From NCBI RefSeq assembly GCF_949628215.1, contig NC_134287.1, positions 23,629,501-23,693,500 on the forward strand: a DNA stretch of 64,000 bases, read 5' to 3'. Below, in pieces: positions 1 to 12,800 of this stretch. Position 1 is the stretch's first letter; each line of letters opens with the position of its first letter. Below the pieces are notes generated by a model, which ran no database searches, was not told the DNA's origin, and worked only from the letters and a program-made list of their open reading frames with translations. The position numbers were made by a program, and so were the translations under genes. This stretch comes from Phalacrocorax aristotelis. Its lineage: Eukaryota; Chordata; Aves; Suliformes; Phalacrocoracidae.

Positions 1-1180
1 TATTAGCATGTATTATTGCAAGACCTGCATCAGGTTTATCTTGAGCCATACAGAGCTATCATTAGTAACTTCCCATGTAAGCTAACATTGCGTAGCTGTG
101 CTTTGTTTCACTAAATCGTCAGAAACAAAACAAGGATGTTTGCCAGAGACACATTGTTTGACATCACATAATCTCTGTTTCAACAGCTCTACCTAAGATG
201 CTTGCATGATGAATGAGGGGAAGAGGGGAAGCATTCCTGCTTTAGATCTGGTGTCATTAGGTCATAGATGCTCTTCTGGTGAAGGCCATAAAGCACCACT
301 GAGCTTGACGGGCTCTGCTGGTCGCTGCTGCTTAGTCTGGTCTAAATTCACCTATGGCAAGGAGGTTCCACAGCCACAGCAGAGTACCTGTATTGGACAC
401 CTAGCTGTCTGCAAAGACTGTATGAAAAAGAAAGCGTTTGAATTCAGGCTCACTGTCTGCTTACGACTCACCAAGATGATCTTCTTTTTCAGTATTTAAG
501 TCACAATCGTGCCTTCCGTTAAATCATTGCAATTACTGTGGGTAGGCATAATGGCAGGGGTAGACTGGGAGTTGGCTGAAAACTTCTCAAAAGGTTAGCC
601 AAAGCTGACTTGTTACACACTGTGGATGTGGTGGTTAGAGGCTGGTCAGGGCTCAGGAACACCAAGAAGAGGCTGCAGGAGAGTGCTGGGGAGGCCAGCT
701 TAGCATGAAGCCTTGGGAGCAGGTTGGGGCTTGGGTGCTGGTGGGGGGACAGGGACAGCTCAGCCTCCTTTCCTGCACCACCTCGCTTGGGGTTATTTCC
801 CCTCTGCTGATGCGACCACAGCAGCCGTGAGCCTGTCTTTCCAAATTTCTGGCAGAGAAGAGTCTGGTCCAAGGCAAGAGCTTTTACTTAAAGCCAGCCC
901 CTGACAGTGGCCTGAATGAGAACTTGGAAGAGATCTGAAACTGCTGACTTGTAAAAAGATCTCATAAGGACAATGCTGTGCTTGGGCCAACTGGTACAGA
1001 AGACAGTTTTGTAGGTAAGATTAAAGTTGGTTGGCTGTAAGACTGGTTCAAAGGTATATTTGCTTGTCATATCTGCCTTGTTACAGAATTGTGCTTTCCA
1101 TTATATTTTGCTGTACATTAACTGCTTGTCAGGACAGCAGCAAATGTATTTCACAAAAAGACCGGAAAAAGGGAAGAGAA

Positions 1181-1280
1181 TCACAGAATCATAGAATCTC
1201 AGAACAGTAGGGGTTGGGAGGGACCTCTGGAGATTATCTCGTCCAACCCGCCCTGCTTGAGCAGTGTGCTCCTACCAGTA
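1181..1280 (-). repeat. CR1 LINE 3'-end fragment
   Basis: Contains the reverse complement of the CR1 3' end: AATCACAGAATCATAGAAT followed by GGGTTGGGAGGGACCTC and the 'atct..gtccaaccc' motif. Only about 100 bases remain. Confidence 0.85.
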
Positions 1281-2048
1281 GAGACAAAATGTTCTCTAGC
1301 CAGCTTTCCTGCAAGCCAAGAAGTCTAGCTTTATGTGCAGATCCAGAGCTGCTGTAAGCTGAGGTAGCTCCGTTGAAGTTAGTGGTGCATGGCAAGTTGT
1401 ATCACCCAAAAATGTAGCCCTAATTTCTGTTTCTTTTATTTTAGAGGTAACTTATTGTTATCAGATGCTGTCAGTTGCTCATTCTGTTAGGGTCATTGTA
1501 TTCTGTTAGTTGGTATTCTAAATAGAGGCCAAACATTGTCTCTGATTTGACTAAAATAATTAGGATTACTTTTCTCACAAATGGAATTTAAAGGTATTTC
1601 TGCCCTGCCTTGGGGCACACTGCTGCAGCACAGATGAGGTTACCTGAGCTAAATTAACTTTTGTAAGGCTGGACAGCAAATGTGTGCTGTCACTTTGCTC
1701 TTCATGACTTGGCTGAAGCTACCTTGGGAGTGTCTCTACAGGCTGCAGTAATGCCTGACTGCAGTTAGATATCTACACAGTGATTGCTGTACTAATTGCT
1801 TTTTGCTCTCACTTTGACAATAAAAATATAAAGATACTTAAGCAAAGGAAAATTTACAGTATACAGTAATTCATGTTCATGAGCAGTAACATTAACACCT
1901 TGTGGTCGAGTAACAGCATCCTTATGCGCTGTCATACTCAAGAAGAGTAGGTTTTTCCGTCTAGCATGGCAGAATATTAGCCTGCTCACCAAATTCACTG
2001 GTTGGAGACCTTGTTTGTTTTCTGGAATCTTCTATCTTTTCTTTAAAG

Positions 2049-2288
2049 GTGTCAGATACACAAGGCAGGCTGGGAACTACCAGGAAACCTGAAAGACAAG
2101 TGACTAGAATGGTGGTTGTTATGATCATTGCCTTTCTAATCTGCTGGACGCCGTACGCCACCTTTTCTGTCCTAGTCACTGCATATCCCTCCATTGAGCT
2201 GGATCCTCGTCTGGCAGCAATTCCAGCTTTCTTCTCCAAAACAGCTACTGTTTATAATCCAATTATTTATGTCTTTATGAACAAACAG
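2049..2288 (+). CDS. OPNVA (tentative): VA-type opsin, penultimate coding exon (TM6-TM7)
   Basis: An 80-codon exon in phase 0. The acceptor is TTCTTTAAAG before GTG and the donor is CAG|GTACTG. The peptide opens with VSDTQGRLGTTRKPERQV (end of cytoplasmic loop 3), then TM6 with the opsin signature CWTPY, then extracellular loop 3, then TM7 with FFSKTATVYNPIIYVFMNKQ. The lysine of FFSK (codon at 2238-2240) is the retinal Schiff-base residue, and NPIIY is the class A GPCR NPxxY motif. The downstream intron falls right after MNKQ, as in rhodopsin intron 4. Opsins are seven-helix photoreceptors that activate G proteins. The loop 3 text and C-terminus fit VA opsin, a deep-brain photopigment in birds, better than pinopsin or rhodopsin; parapinopsin is the main alternative. 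The upstream exons (TM1-TM5) are not visible in the first 2 kb and presumably lie left of the window. Confidence 0.85.
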
Positions 2289-3859
2289 GTACTGTGTGCT
2301 CTCAAAGTGTCTATAACACTCATATTTTGTTATTTTTATCTTGCTTTATAATGAATTATTTCTACCAACCTACATGTTAGTTAACTAGCATTGCGATATC
2401 CAGCATTCAGAACTAAAAAAAAATTTAAAAAATCACTGTATATCCACCTGTTGGAAGATAGCATAAGCCTGTGTGCATTATTAAAATAAGAACGTTAATA
2501 ATTATTAGGTTTAGATATTATAAAGGAGAATCAGCCCTTAGTGAACATCATAGAATCATAGCAAGTCCTGAGCTGGAAGGGACCCGCAGGGATCATGGAG
2601 CCCCACTCCCGTCCCTGCTCAGGACACCCCAAATTCACACCGTGTCTCTGAGGGCCTTGTCCAAGTGCTTCTGGAATATCGCCAGCCTTGGTGTCGTGGT
2701 GCCTCCCTGGGGAGCCTGTGCCAGGGCTCCACCACCCTCTGGGGGAAGGACCTTTCCCTAATGCCCAGCCTAACCCTCCCCTGGCACATCGCCCTGCCGT
2801 TCCCTCAGGGCCTGGCGTTGGTCACCAGAGAGCAGAGACCAGCCCTGCCCCTCCTCCTCCCCTCGGGAGGGAGCTGCAGAGCGCCATGAGGCTGCCCTCG
2901 GCCTCCTCTGCTCCAGCTGAACAAACCCAGGGACTTCAGCCGCTCCTCGTACGGCTTCCCCTCTAACCCTTCCCCAACTTTGTGGCCCTGTTAGTTTTCT
3001 GTGCAAAAATTCTATTTTCAAGACTGTCCCAGTACATTTTATAATTCTTTAGGAATGCAACACCAGTGAGTTGATTTTTGAGGTGGGGTGGAAATTTTCA
3101 ATAGCTTGAATTTGTGTCAGGGAAATGCTGTATTTGTGGTTGTATGTACGGGAGGGTAGAAGCATTGCATGTGCCTATGGGGCCTGGAGCTCTCTTCTCT
3201 GGAATGAGGGTTGGCTGCAAAGAATCGACAAGGGGATGAACCAGAGTGATACGTGTTCACTGTGGTGACAGGCATGATAATAAACCTGAACACATCTGTG
3301 CAATATATGTAGCTACTAAGAGTGGTGGCATCAAGCAGAGTATAAACATATAAGTGAAAAGAAGAAAAATAGTGAAGTGTAATGAATACATTTATTTATT
3401 TAGTCCTGCAGAGAGAGCTATTGCTTGTCTCCCATGCTATGAACAGCACCCTGATCACCCAATGCATGGCAGATGTATGCTGGTCTTCCCCTGCTCAAGG
3501 ATATGAACAACATGGAAACAAACCGTCTTTAATAGCTGGGTATTAGCATATGAAAGCAACTCATGAGCCTGGGGAAATGACTGATTATGTCCCTTAGATG
3601 TGGTTAGTAAAAAGCGGAAGAGGAAAATGTGTTTTAGAATAAGATTTTCCAGGAGTCTGGGTCTTTTTAGAATGTCAGTATTTCTTAGAGTTCTTCCTTG
3701 TGGCACAGGCAAATATATTTTATGGCAGTATTTCTTTATATTCCCAACTGACTCATGAGAAAATTTCCAGGAGTTTTAGCTAAGACACAGACTGCTTTAT
3801 AGAGATATTTTAAAATTCCTTATGTGTTTTGATTGATCTCCTTTTTTTCAACTTTCTAG
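2289..3859 (+). other. opsin last intron, partly translatable if retained
   Basis: A GT-AG intron between the two opsin exons. It contains one minus-oriented CR1 copy (about 2547-2990). If the intron is retained, the opsin frame reads on for 20 codons past MNKQ (VLCALKVS..., hydrophobic) to TAA at 2349-2351. Alternative short and long C-termini are known for VA opsins (VA and VA-long), so this may be used. Confidence 0.75.
2547..2990 (-). repeat. CR1 LINE 3' fragment in the opsin intron
   Basis: A GC-rich block starting CATAGAATCATAGCAAG and GAGCTGGAAGGGACCCGC, with the CR1 3' region in reverse orientation. It belongs to the same subfamily as the plus copy at 60520-60853. This copy retains a roughly 17-base segment (around 2800-2816) that the other copy lacks. 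Confidence 0.9.
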
Positions 3860-4090
3860 TTTAGGAAGTGTCTGATTCAGATGTTCAGCTGCAGTGCCAT
3901 AGAAACTGCAGAGCCCAACATGAACCCCACTTCAGAGAGAGCAATGCTAACCCAGGACAAAAGAGGCAGTGAGATGTCCACCATGGCAGTACGTAGCACC
4001 GTTTCTAAGAGGAAAACCGGAGATGAACACAGAAATTGCCGCTCTTTTGCTCAGTTGGCAGCTTCAGAAAACAAAATCTGTCCCGTGTAG
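3860..4090 (+). CDS. OPNVA (tentative): VA-type opsin, last coding exon (C-terminal tail)
   Basis: The acceptor is a pyrimidine tract ending TTTCTAG. The exon starts in phase 0 with FRKCLIQMFSCS, which follows MNKQ of the previous exon exactly as in other opsins (helix 8 with palmitoylatable cysteines). The 76-residue tail is rich in Ser and Thr (for example SEMSTMAVRSTVSKRKTG), offering phosphorylation sites for receptor kinases and arrestin. It ends in ENKICPV followed by TAG at 4088-4090. The exon is intact, with no stop or frameshift. Confidence 0.85.
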   Translation, partial: FRKCLIQMFSCSAIETAEPNMNPTSERAMLTQDKRGSEMSTMAVRSTVSKRKTGDEHRNCRSFAQLAASENKICPV

Positions 4091-4466
4091 GGTGGGAGAT
4101 GTGATAATTGATTAAGTTCTAGAACGTAGTTCCTTGCTACCATCACTTAGTACAAAAAATGTCAGTGGGGACATTATGCTCCTGTGGACACCGGCTTTTG
4201 AGATTCTGGGCTCCTGAGTGCATGTAAGAGTTTCTTGGCTCTGCAGCTGCAGTCAAATGCCCAGCCAGGAGGCAAGTCTCTTCCTCCACCGCATTCCTCT
4301 TCCCAATCTACAACCAACGTGCTCCTGAAAATAGCACTGGGGTGCCCAGTGTTGCTATACTGGCACGTAACCCAGTAAGGGTAGGAGAGTTCTACACTGA
4401 TGATGCCTCCTTGGTCAGCTAGACAAAAACGTGCAGTGGCACATGGCTTCAATATGCTAATGAACA

Positions 4467-4472
4467 AATAAA
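4467..4472 (+). terminator. candidate polyadenylation signal AATAAA for the opsin
   Basis: First AATAAA after the opsin stop codon, 377 bases downstream. It would define a 3' UTR of about 400 bases. No transcript evidence is available, so the true site could lie further on. Confidence 0.4.
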
Positions 4473-7400
4473 TAATCTATAGCACACAGCTGACTCAATT
4501 TCAGCCAGGGAGGTTCAGGGAAGAACAGGTCCGAGTGCTTTTTTGGTTTGGGTATTTTTACTAAAAAAGCAGAGAAAGCCAGTGGCTTCTGCACTTACGC
4601 CTGTCCTTGATGAGAATCTCATCTGGGCCACTAAAATCTCCAGCAGCTTGGACAAGACATCCAGACTCCCAAGCACTATTTTATTAAAACAGCCCTATCA
4701 AGAGCAGTTCATATTATCCCTCTGCATTCCCTCTTTGTCCAGAAAATCTTCTATGCTCATGGCAACTTTTGAGTTAAATTAATTTGGACTAGATGATTGT
4801 TGTAGGTCCCTTCCAACCGAACTCTCTCAACTTTAGAAGAGGCGTTAGTAGGGTATGGGGGAGTACAGCTGTGCAGGAATGCTGGAGAGAGGGCCGGTAG
4901 AACGGCTTAGAGTTGTGAAGCTGAGCTTTGCGGGACGGAAGTTTTTCCCTGTATGTGTCTGCACTGTGCAGAGCTAAGCTCTGTCATGTTCTTGAGACCA
5001 TGTAGCTGCAGATGACAACTATTATTTCTGTTTCTTAACAATTACCATTATCAGAAATCAGTGGTTGGAGAATACACATATTATGTATGTGCTGGGCCAC
5101 GTTATGTTGGAGCATGTTGGATGTCTGTATTTCCATCTGCATATTTTTACTTTTCTCACTTCTGAGCTCGGGCCTGCCTCTCAGAAAGCATAAGCAGCAT
5201 CCTCGACCAGGAGGCAACTTGCAGCAGCCAATGCCACCACACTGCTATCCTCCTCTGAGGAACGGTTGTGCCTCTGTCCCTCCAGTCCTTAAATTCCTGT
5301 GTCCGCCTAAGTCATGTCTTCACTACTTTAATTGAGCTACTGATCCTGGCATAAATCATTAACTTGTTACACCTTTGGTATCAGAAGCAGGCATGCAACC
5401 TAAATATGCTTTCTGTAAACAGTAAGAAAGAACAGAAATTACCAGTTTTCCATGGCTGTATTCCATTTCATATATTTAATTCACACAATGACATGCAGCA
5501 ATATACTTAGCTCTAGTGGAATGTCACTTACATGCAAAACCAAACTAGGCCATGTGTGTACTAAAGACAAACTTCTGTTTTAAACAGCCTTTGGTGAACA
5601 TTGTATGAAATGTTGCTAAGACTTGGCATGTGAGATTTTGAATCCTATCTAAAAAATCTATACTTAATTGAATGCATGTTAGAAGAAAAGGCAACAGCTG
5701 ACTATTTAAATGCTTTAGTGTGGAGAACCATTATTTCTGGATAAGACATTAATACGGTGCCAGTCAAAACAAATGTTGTTCCATAGTGGTATAGAGAAGC
5801 TACACCAGCTGCGTACTGTCCAGGCCTTAGCAACAGAAATGTGATATGGGATGAATCATCCAGTGTTCAGTTTTACTTCAAAAAATTACCATTTCTTTTC
5901 AGAGAATAAAGATGTTTTGTTTCTACCAGATTTTTCTTCTCTTTTTATTCTGTTAAGTTAGAGTTTGAAAAACTCTATTGCCCTGAAAAGGAGCGACAGG
6001 CTACCTGAGATATCTGTGGTCAAACCTAGTCCTATGGCAGCACCTTGCTGAGCTGGAAATCAAGAATCATTCCTGCAGCAAATGGGGATGTTGGTGGATC
6101 AGGGAAAGGAAACATGGAAACACAGTACAAAACATATCCTGAAACCCTGGTATCTTGAAAAGGCTTTCTTTACAATTCTCATGCTCAAGAGGAGACAAAA
6201 GCTGCAGCTCCCTGCCGGGGTGGAGGGACAGCTGTGGGCACTGTGGCCCTGCAGCCACCCTGGCCCTGGCACGCTCACGTAGGCGGCTTGGCCACCCGTT
6301 CCTGCTTGCGGCCCCTTGCAGCCTTCACACTGATAGCGGTACAGAATAATTCAGCCCCCATATTTCTGCACAGCCCTGGCTTTCTGATGCATTTTGCTTT
6401 ACCTCTGTGAAGGCAGTCGAAGCACCAATGACAGTAACACATGGGAGCAAGCATGAGCTCTTCACTCCTCCTCCCCGTCACCAGTCTTCTTGTGGGGAAT
6501 GTGGTTTTGGGGGGGGGGGGTCCCACCATCTGCAACCCTCTCTTCTGAAGGCAAAGAGGAGCTTGGTACAGGGAGGAACGGTAGTCTGCTGCAGGCAATA
6601 GTGTATCTGACATCCAAGACAAGTGTTAAAAAAAAAGGTAACTATGCATAGCTGCTTTAGGTAACTGATGATTTTTTTTTCATCAAAAAAATTCAGAATT
6701 ATTCAATAAGATCTTTCTGTTAAAAGAGCCTTTGTAAGTGCATAGGTAAAATGTGATCCCTTCAGCAATTTATTTCAGCTGTCCTTTATTTTGGTAAAGC
6801 TTTCCCTTAATGGTCCAAGTGGTCAATTTCTTTGCCCCTGCTCCTTTTCCCTCTTACCCAACTTCCCATTGTTCTCATAGGACAGCTCTGAATGCAAAGG
6901 ACCCCATCGTGCTTTTTGTTTTGCATCTTATAAAAGCATGAGACAGCTCTTCAGACCTTTCCTACGACACATGTCCTTTGCAGAAGACGAGGAGAAGCTA
7001 GGAAACAACGGTGATTGACCATGCAAGGGGTGAAGTGCACCTGAAGTGCTGGTTAGGTCCTGCGGCTAGAGACCAAGCACGATGACTGCAAGGCTGGAGG
7101 GCAAGACTGACATGAAATCGAGCTACTGGAGTGAATGAACAATGTGGGGAGAGCAGGATGGGTACCTATACCATTGCTCCAGAAGAGAGATCTCCGTCAT
7201 GGTGAGTTTTCCTTGCCCAGTGATAGCTGCTGCCATGCCAGACACCACAAGGCATGAACTTGGTCTCCAGCAAGTGGCAAGGTCAGGAAGAAGGCAGTGC
7301 TCAATGAGCGATACCTGGGAGCATCCAGGAGCTCCCTTTCTTTAGGCAGACTGGTTAACTCTACCATCCTACCTTTAATGGTGCAAGTCAGTGGGTGCTG

Positions 7401-9060
7401 TAGGACTCTCATGTTGTTGAAATACCTCTTAACATTTCCCACAAAGGGTAGTCATGCCTATGTCATCCAGGCCTCACCACCCTTTACCCTGGAGGTGTCA
7501 AGCTGTGTAGCTATTTGACAATTCCCTTTGTTAGAGAAATTTAATTGCAAGACATAGCAAAGTAGTTTGTAACATTTTAAAAACCTGATTTTTTTTAGTA
7601 AGCAATTTTTGTATGCTGTAGTATGCCTCTTAACTCATCCTGGACTCAGAATTAATCTGCATTTTATCCTTTGTATATTTTCTGAGGAGAAGGATTGTTC
7701 AGATTTCATTTTAGAATGGTAAAAAATCGAAAGAGGGGAGTTACCCTACAAATAACATTATGAGCGCCCATGTGAGAATTCACTGCAAGACATCCATGGT
7801 CTTCATATTCATCTCTCAAAATTTCATGAAGTGATTGTCTTTTATTTTGGTCTCAGTGGGCTTGAACCTTTGCAGTGGTTGATCTTAATCCCAAACTATG
7901 AACCTCATTCTGACAGCCACAGCCTTTCATGATTCATATTCTTTACCATTAATCCTGTGGTATTTAGAGCAGAAAAGTGAATAGATACATATGCCTCATT
8001 TAAATGTTTCGAAAATATTGTGAGATAGGAAGGGTAAGGTATTAAATTATTATTTGTATGCATGTTTTTGTACTCCTTAGTCTGTTAAAACAGTGAAGGA
8101 TGATTGAAAGCAAAAATTCTTGCATTTAAGACTCAGATTTTCTCTTTCAAGGATACGTTGACCTAGGTTAATTACATGTTAATGGTATTAGATGTATTAA
8201 ATCATGAAGAATTGGCAGAAGTGTTAGTATCTAATTAAAAGCAACAGAATTATTTTACCTCCTGAGAAGGTGAGGATATGTAGAGTATAGCTCTGTAGTA
8301 CAACACAGAGCGTCAAATCTTAAGTAATGGCAAGGAAAAACACAATGTAAAAATGCATGGAAAACCTTAGAAATAGCATGTTAAAATGAGATTCGCCATC
8401 TGATAGCTGGCTAGATCAGCCTCAATACACATCACTCATGATGAAGTGGTACTGGTGAGCCATTTAAACTATTTCACCAAGGAAAACTTGGTTTGCAGCT
8501 AATTGAGGACACCAGTTTGTAAAGATAGTCAAAGACAGTGTCTCCGACTAACAAAAATGGAAACACACCCACTTAATACACCAAAAGCTAGTGCAAGGTT
8601 GGCCACGTGTCACATTACCATTGTGCATGGGAGGGTGGATAATCTGACATCGGGCTTTGAATTAGGGCACGCAAAACATTACAAGGAAGGGTACTCATAG
8701 AGGCGCCTCAGGGCAGCGCTTGCATTTCAGTCACAACGCAGCAAGATTACTATCTTGGCTTTGTTATGAGGAAAAGGGAGAACTACAGCACAACAGAAAC
8801 AAAACAGGAATCCTCAGAATGAGAGAACATATAGGAATACACTGAGAAGGCTCAACACCAAGCACTGGTTGCTTTTGCCTAGTCATAAGCAAGTGCTAGA
8901 AAGAGAAGGTAAGAGTTTCTTCCCAGGTTAGGCACAGGAGTCCACACTGCCTGTCCACCTGCAGCACTCCTTGGTTGAGGAGGATTGGGTCAGAGATCAT
9001 TTACGCAAACTGGACCCTCACAAATCCATGCAAAACTGGAAGTGGCTGATGCACCAGAAG
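4473..9060. other. intergenic, no gene recognised
   Basis: Apart from the CR1 remnant at 4783-4832 I see no supportable exon, RNA gene or mobile element. There is a G run at about 6511-6522. Open frames here are short, lack splice context and do not resemble known proteins. Confidence 0.5.
4783..4832 (+). repeat. CR1 3'-terminal remnant
   Basis: The text GGACTAGATGATTGTTGTAG followed by GTCCCTTCCAACC is the CR1 3' end in sense orientation. Only about 50 bases are recognisable. Confidence 0.75.
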
Positions 9061-9065
9061 CTGTG

Positions 9066-9896
9066 CTGCCATTGAGTGAGACCTGGCCAGGCTGGAGAGC
9101 TGGGCCCAGGGGAACCTCATGGGATTCAACCAGAGCCAGTGCAAGGCCCTGCCCCTGGGGAGGAACAACCCCCCGCACCAGCACAGGCTGGGGGGGACCT
9201 GCTGGAGAGCGGCTCTGCTGAGAGGCCCTGGGGGTGCTGGGGGGCAGCGAGGTGACCCTGAGCCAGCACCGGGCCCATGGGGCCAAGGGGGCCAGCGGTG
9301 CCCTGGGGGGCATGGAAAGGAGTGAGGCCAGCAGGGCGAGGGAGGTTCTCCTCCCCCTCTGCTCTGCCCCAGTGAGGCCACATCTGGGGGGCTGCGGCCA
9401 GTTCTGGGCCCCCCAGGTCAAGAAGGGCAGGGCAAGGGCAAGGGCAAGGGCAGCGCAGAGCTGCCAAGGGGATCAGGGGCTGGAGCATCTCCCTTGTGAG
9501 GAAAGGCTGAGAGACCTGGGTCTGTTCAGCCTGGAGAAGAGAAGGCTGAGGGGGATTTCATCAATGCCTATAAATATCTGAAGGGTGGGTGTCAGGGGGA
9601 TGGGGCCAGGCTCTTTTCAGCGGTGCCCAACGCCAGGCCAAGGGGCCACGGGCACAAGGTGGAACGTGGGAAGTTCCCCCTGAACATGAGGACAAACCCC
9701 TTCCCTGTGCGGTGCCAGAGCAGGGGCACAGGCTGCCCAGAGAGGCTGTGGGGTCCCTTCCCTGGAGACATTCACCCCCCGCCTGGACGCGGCCCTGTGC
9801 CCCTGCTCTGGGGGTGCCTGCTCACGCAGGGGTGGGACGGGGTGAGCTCCAGGGGTCCCTTCCAACCCCTGCCAGTCTGTGACTCTATCTTGAGAG
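9066..9896 (+). repeat. CR1 LINE 3' fragment, GC-rich
   Basis: About 830 bases in sense orientation with typical CR1 text: GGCCAGGCTGGAGAGCTGGG, CATCTGGGGGGCTGCGGCC, GAGGAAAGGCTGAGAGACC, and an end in CCCTTCCAACCCCTGCCAG plus TGACTCTAT. The frame is broken. It includes a short hexamer run (GGGCAA)n at about 9427-9452. Its GC content is far above its surroundings, so it could be mistaken for a CpG island. Confidence 0.9.
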
Positions 9897-12800
9897 TTTA
9901 TGGGGAAACAGTTCATGCCTAGTTCCGCATGAAGCCCATGGCCTACCTACCACTGCTAAAATTGGAATTGTACTCTTTTTGCACTAGCCTTCTAGCACAC
10001 TTTAATAGATTACATTTATGGTTATATCATTTTGCCATCCTGTTAGACAAACACTCTGACGTGCAGCAAGCACAGACATAAAAATGTAGGCTGCAGCAGG
10101 GTGATATGAAAATTAGTGGTTCTGGACAAATAGGAAATTAATATTAGAGTCTAATTAGTCTTTATGTCATTTGGAGAAGGAATTAATTAGTCCTAATAGG
10201 ACCACAGAGGCACCACAAATGTTTTGTTTCCATCAAGCAAAGCTTATATTGAACAACAATTAATCAATCAATCTCATAAAACACAGGGTGTCAGCAATAT
10301 TTCTCACCCTCCATAACACTGTTATTTTTCAGTTCCTGACAAGTATTTTCTGTTAAGAGCCAGATTTTGTTTAGTTTATTAATATGAGTACTCCCATAAC
10401 TGTGGGAAAAGCTATTTTCTTGAACAAGACGTTGGTTCTTACTTTCTGCAAACATGAACAAATTTTTTTATGTTTACCAATTCTCCAGCATTAATATCCC
10501 GTCTCTAGTGCGATACTGTCTCTATGAGAAGTTCCCATCTTTGATACAAACAAGAAATAATAGACTCAGTGGGGGTTTTCATGTTAAAATAATATCTTCA
10601 GTAATGCTTTTCAGGAGGAGGGTACCTTTTTTCCTGCCTGTCGGTCAGAGAATATTTTTTAAAACATGTGAACACCTAGTCACGTCAGTAGCAGTCTAAC
10701 CAAACAGTATTAGCCCTGACACAAAGCGTTAGAGTTCCCAGAAGTTGATTAAGTCTCTCAGTGTAACACAATAAAAAATTTTTTTTAGAATTACAACCAA
10801 AAAAAAGGAGCGGGGGGGGTCAGGCTCTGCACACAGTGAGTGAAGAGGCACCTCTTGCACTATGTGGCATGACCATTTCACCATATACAAAAAGTTATGC
10901 AATGGATGGTGTTAAAGATCTTAAGATTTCATGACTAAAATGTGCGAATGCTGCCAAAGTCAATGTACTCACACTTGATTTTGGACTAATAAACAGCCTC
11001 TAGTGTCCTTAAATTTTTGTTTTGCTGCCACGAGTACGCCTAGAAATCACATCCCTTTTCTAAAAAATGGTTTATAGCATTATCTACAGTTTGCAAAATT
11101 AGCAATGTAACACTACACCATTCTTCTGTTTTGTGATCATTTATTACATTTTACTGATGCAACGGAGACAAAATAACTGCCCTTCCTATAAATCTTCCGT
11201 GACACTGAGGGATAATTACTTTGTGGTTTTGCTTAAAAATATCAGCAATAATCCATCAATTTACTTGTTTATAATGGTAATAGCATTTTTTTAAATGTAA
11301 ATTATGATCACCTTAAGAGCTACTCTTTGTTATAAGGTCATGCTGGTTCCTTCGGCAGACCGGTAAGAAAGGCATAGACACTCAAAGCTAGCTAAATGGT
11401 TTACTGAGTAAAAAAACCCAGAAATTATGGAAAAGGTAATAGCAATCTTAGGACCCTTCTGATGCTGGTTAAACCCATCTGTTTCGGCATGGAACGAGTC
11501 CCTCGTTGTAGGTCATAGCATGCTGTCCAGACCCTCTCTGTGGTGAGGTTTTCTGACCCTGTTGTTCTTCACATCTTTATGATATTCTTCCAAGTAATCA
11601 AAGTTATCTATCTTCTATCTGTACAAGGCTCAGCTTTCTAGCTAGCACACCCAGGCTCACGGCGGGCATTACACTGTTATCTCCATAGGAATGCGCTCTT
11701 ACAAGCAGCACATACAGCTGGTATTGTTAAGGGCAGCGTGTGCTGACGTTAGAGCACGTGCGCAGGTTATATAGCAGGTCACTCGTGCCAATACACTGGA
11801 TGTCTACAGCCAAGGCCTGTGGTTAAACTCTGCCTAGGTTCTGCTGGAAATCACTAGTTACAACGTCTTCTGCAGTTGTGCATCACAGCTGGTCTGCAAT
11901 TATTGTGTCAGCACTTTCTTGTGGGGGGGAAAAGCCCCGAACAAATCAACCAAAACCAACCTGTTCTCAAGGCTGTATATTACTGAGAAATAAAAACAAG
12001 TTCCTGGCTGAATTTTGGCATGGGGGTGTGCGGGTGGGTGTGTGTGTATGTCTCAAACTAGCTTTCAAAATCAGTTATTTCAGTAAGAGATAAAATGCTG
12101 AGGTTTAAAAATACCCTATCCAGGCTATTTTCCATAGCCTCAATCCAGAGGACAAGTACAGTTTAAAATGTCGTAGGATCAACTCCCCTCACCACCCACT
12201 GGCAGGGAAGAAGGTGAGGGCTTAGCCACTGAATGATGTGTTGGTGCACTTGAAAAAGTTTTCATGTTCTTGCTCCGGCAACAGACAGCACAGCTTCTCT
12301 AGGGATTTGCTACTGCTTTTTGAAGATACGAGCGTCTTAACATGCAGATTTTGTTTCTCCTAAAATCACGTGTAACTGCCGAGCACTGCTAGAGGAGACA
12401 ATACCTGCTCAAAGGGGAAGGGCATGGAGAAGGGCATAGCTCTGAAGCAGGGCAGATGGAGATTAACCTCTAAATCATCCATTTGTATCTCATGATAATC
12501 AGGTTACTCCTTTTGTAAATATTTTTACCTTGTTTTTTGATAAAAGTGCAATTAATCGCAAGTCAGTGTTCCCACTTTTGAGTAACAAGACCTTGTCCTT
12601 GCCCACACTGAGTGTCTATTGCCAAGGGCTCTGAAAGCAAAAAGGCAACTAAGAAACAAATCAAGTTTGTTAAACACATTTCTCCATGTTTCTGGTTTTA
12701 GCTGCAATACCCATTCCTGCTTTTTCTTTGTTTCCTGCTTTTTCTTTGTTTCCTGCTTTCTCTTCCATTCACCACTTCTCCAGGCTCAGACTAAAGCCCC

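Noticed and set aside
206-499. Plus open frame of 97 codons near the left edge, considered as an upstream opsin exon.
   Set aside because: No transmembrane pattern, no opsin motifs (such as the DRY/ERY region or extracellular loop 2 cysteine) and no matching splice sites.
8985-9922. Several overlapping frames of 65-143 codons on both strands.
   Set aside because: All lie within the GC-rich CR1 copy; the frames reflect base composition.
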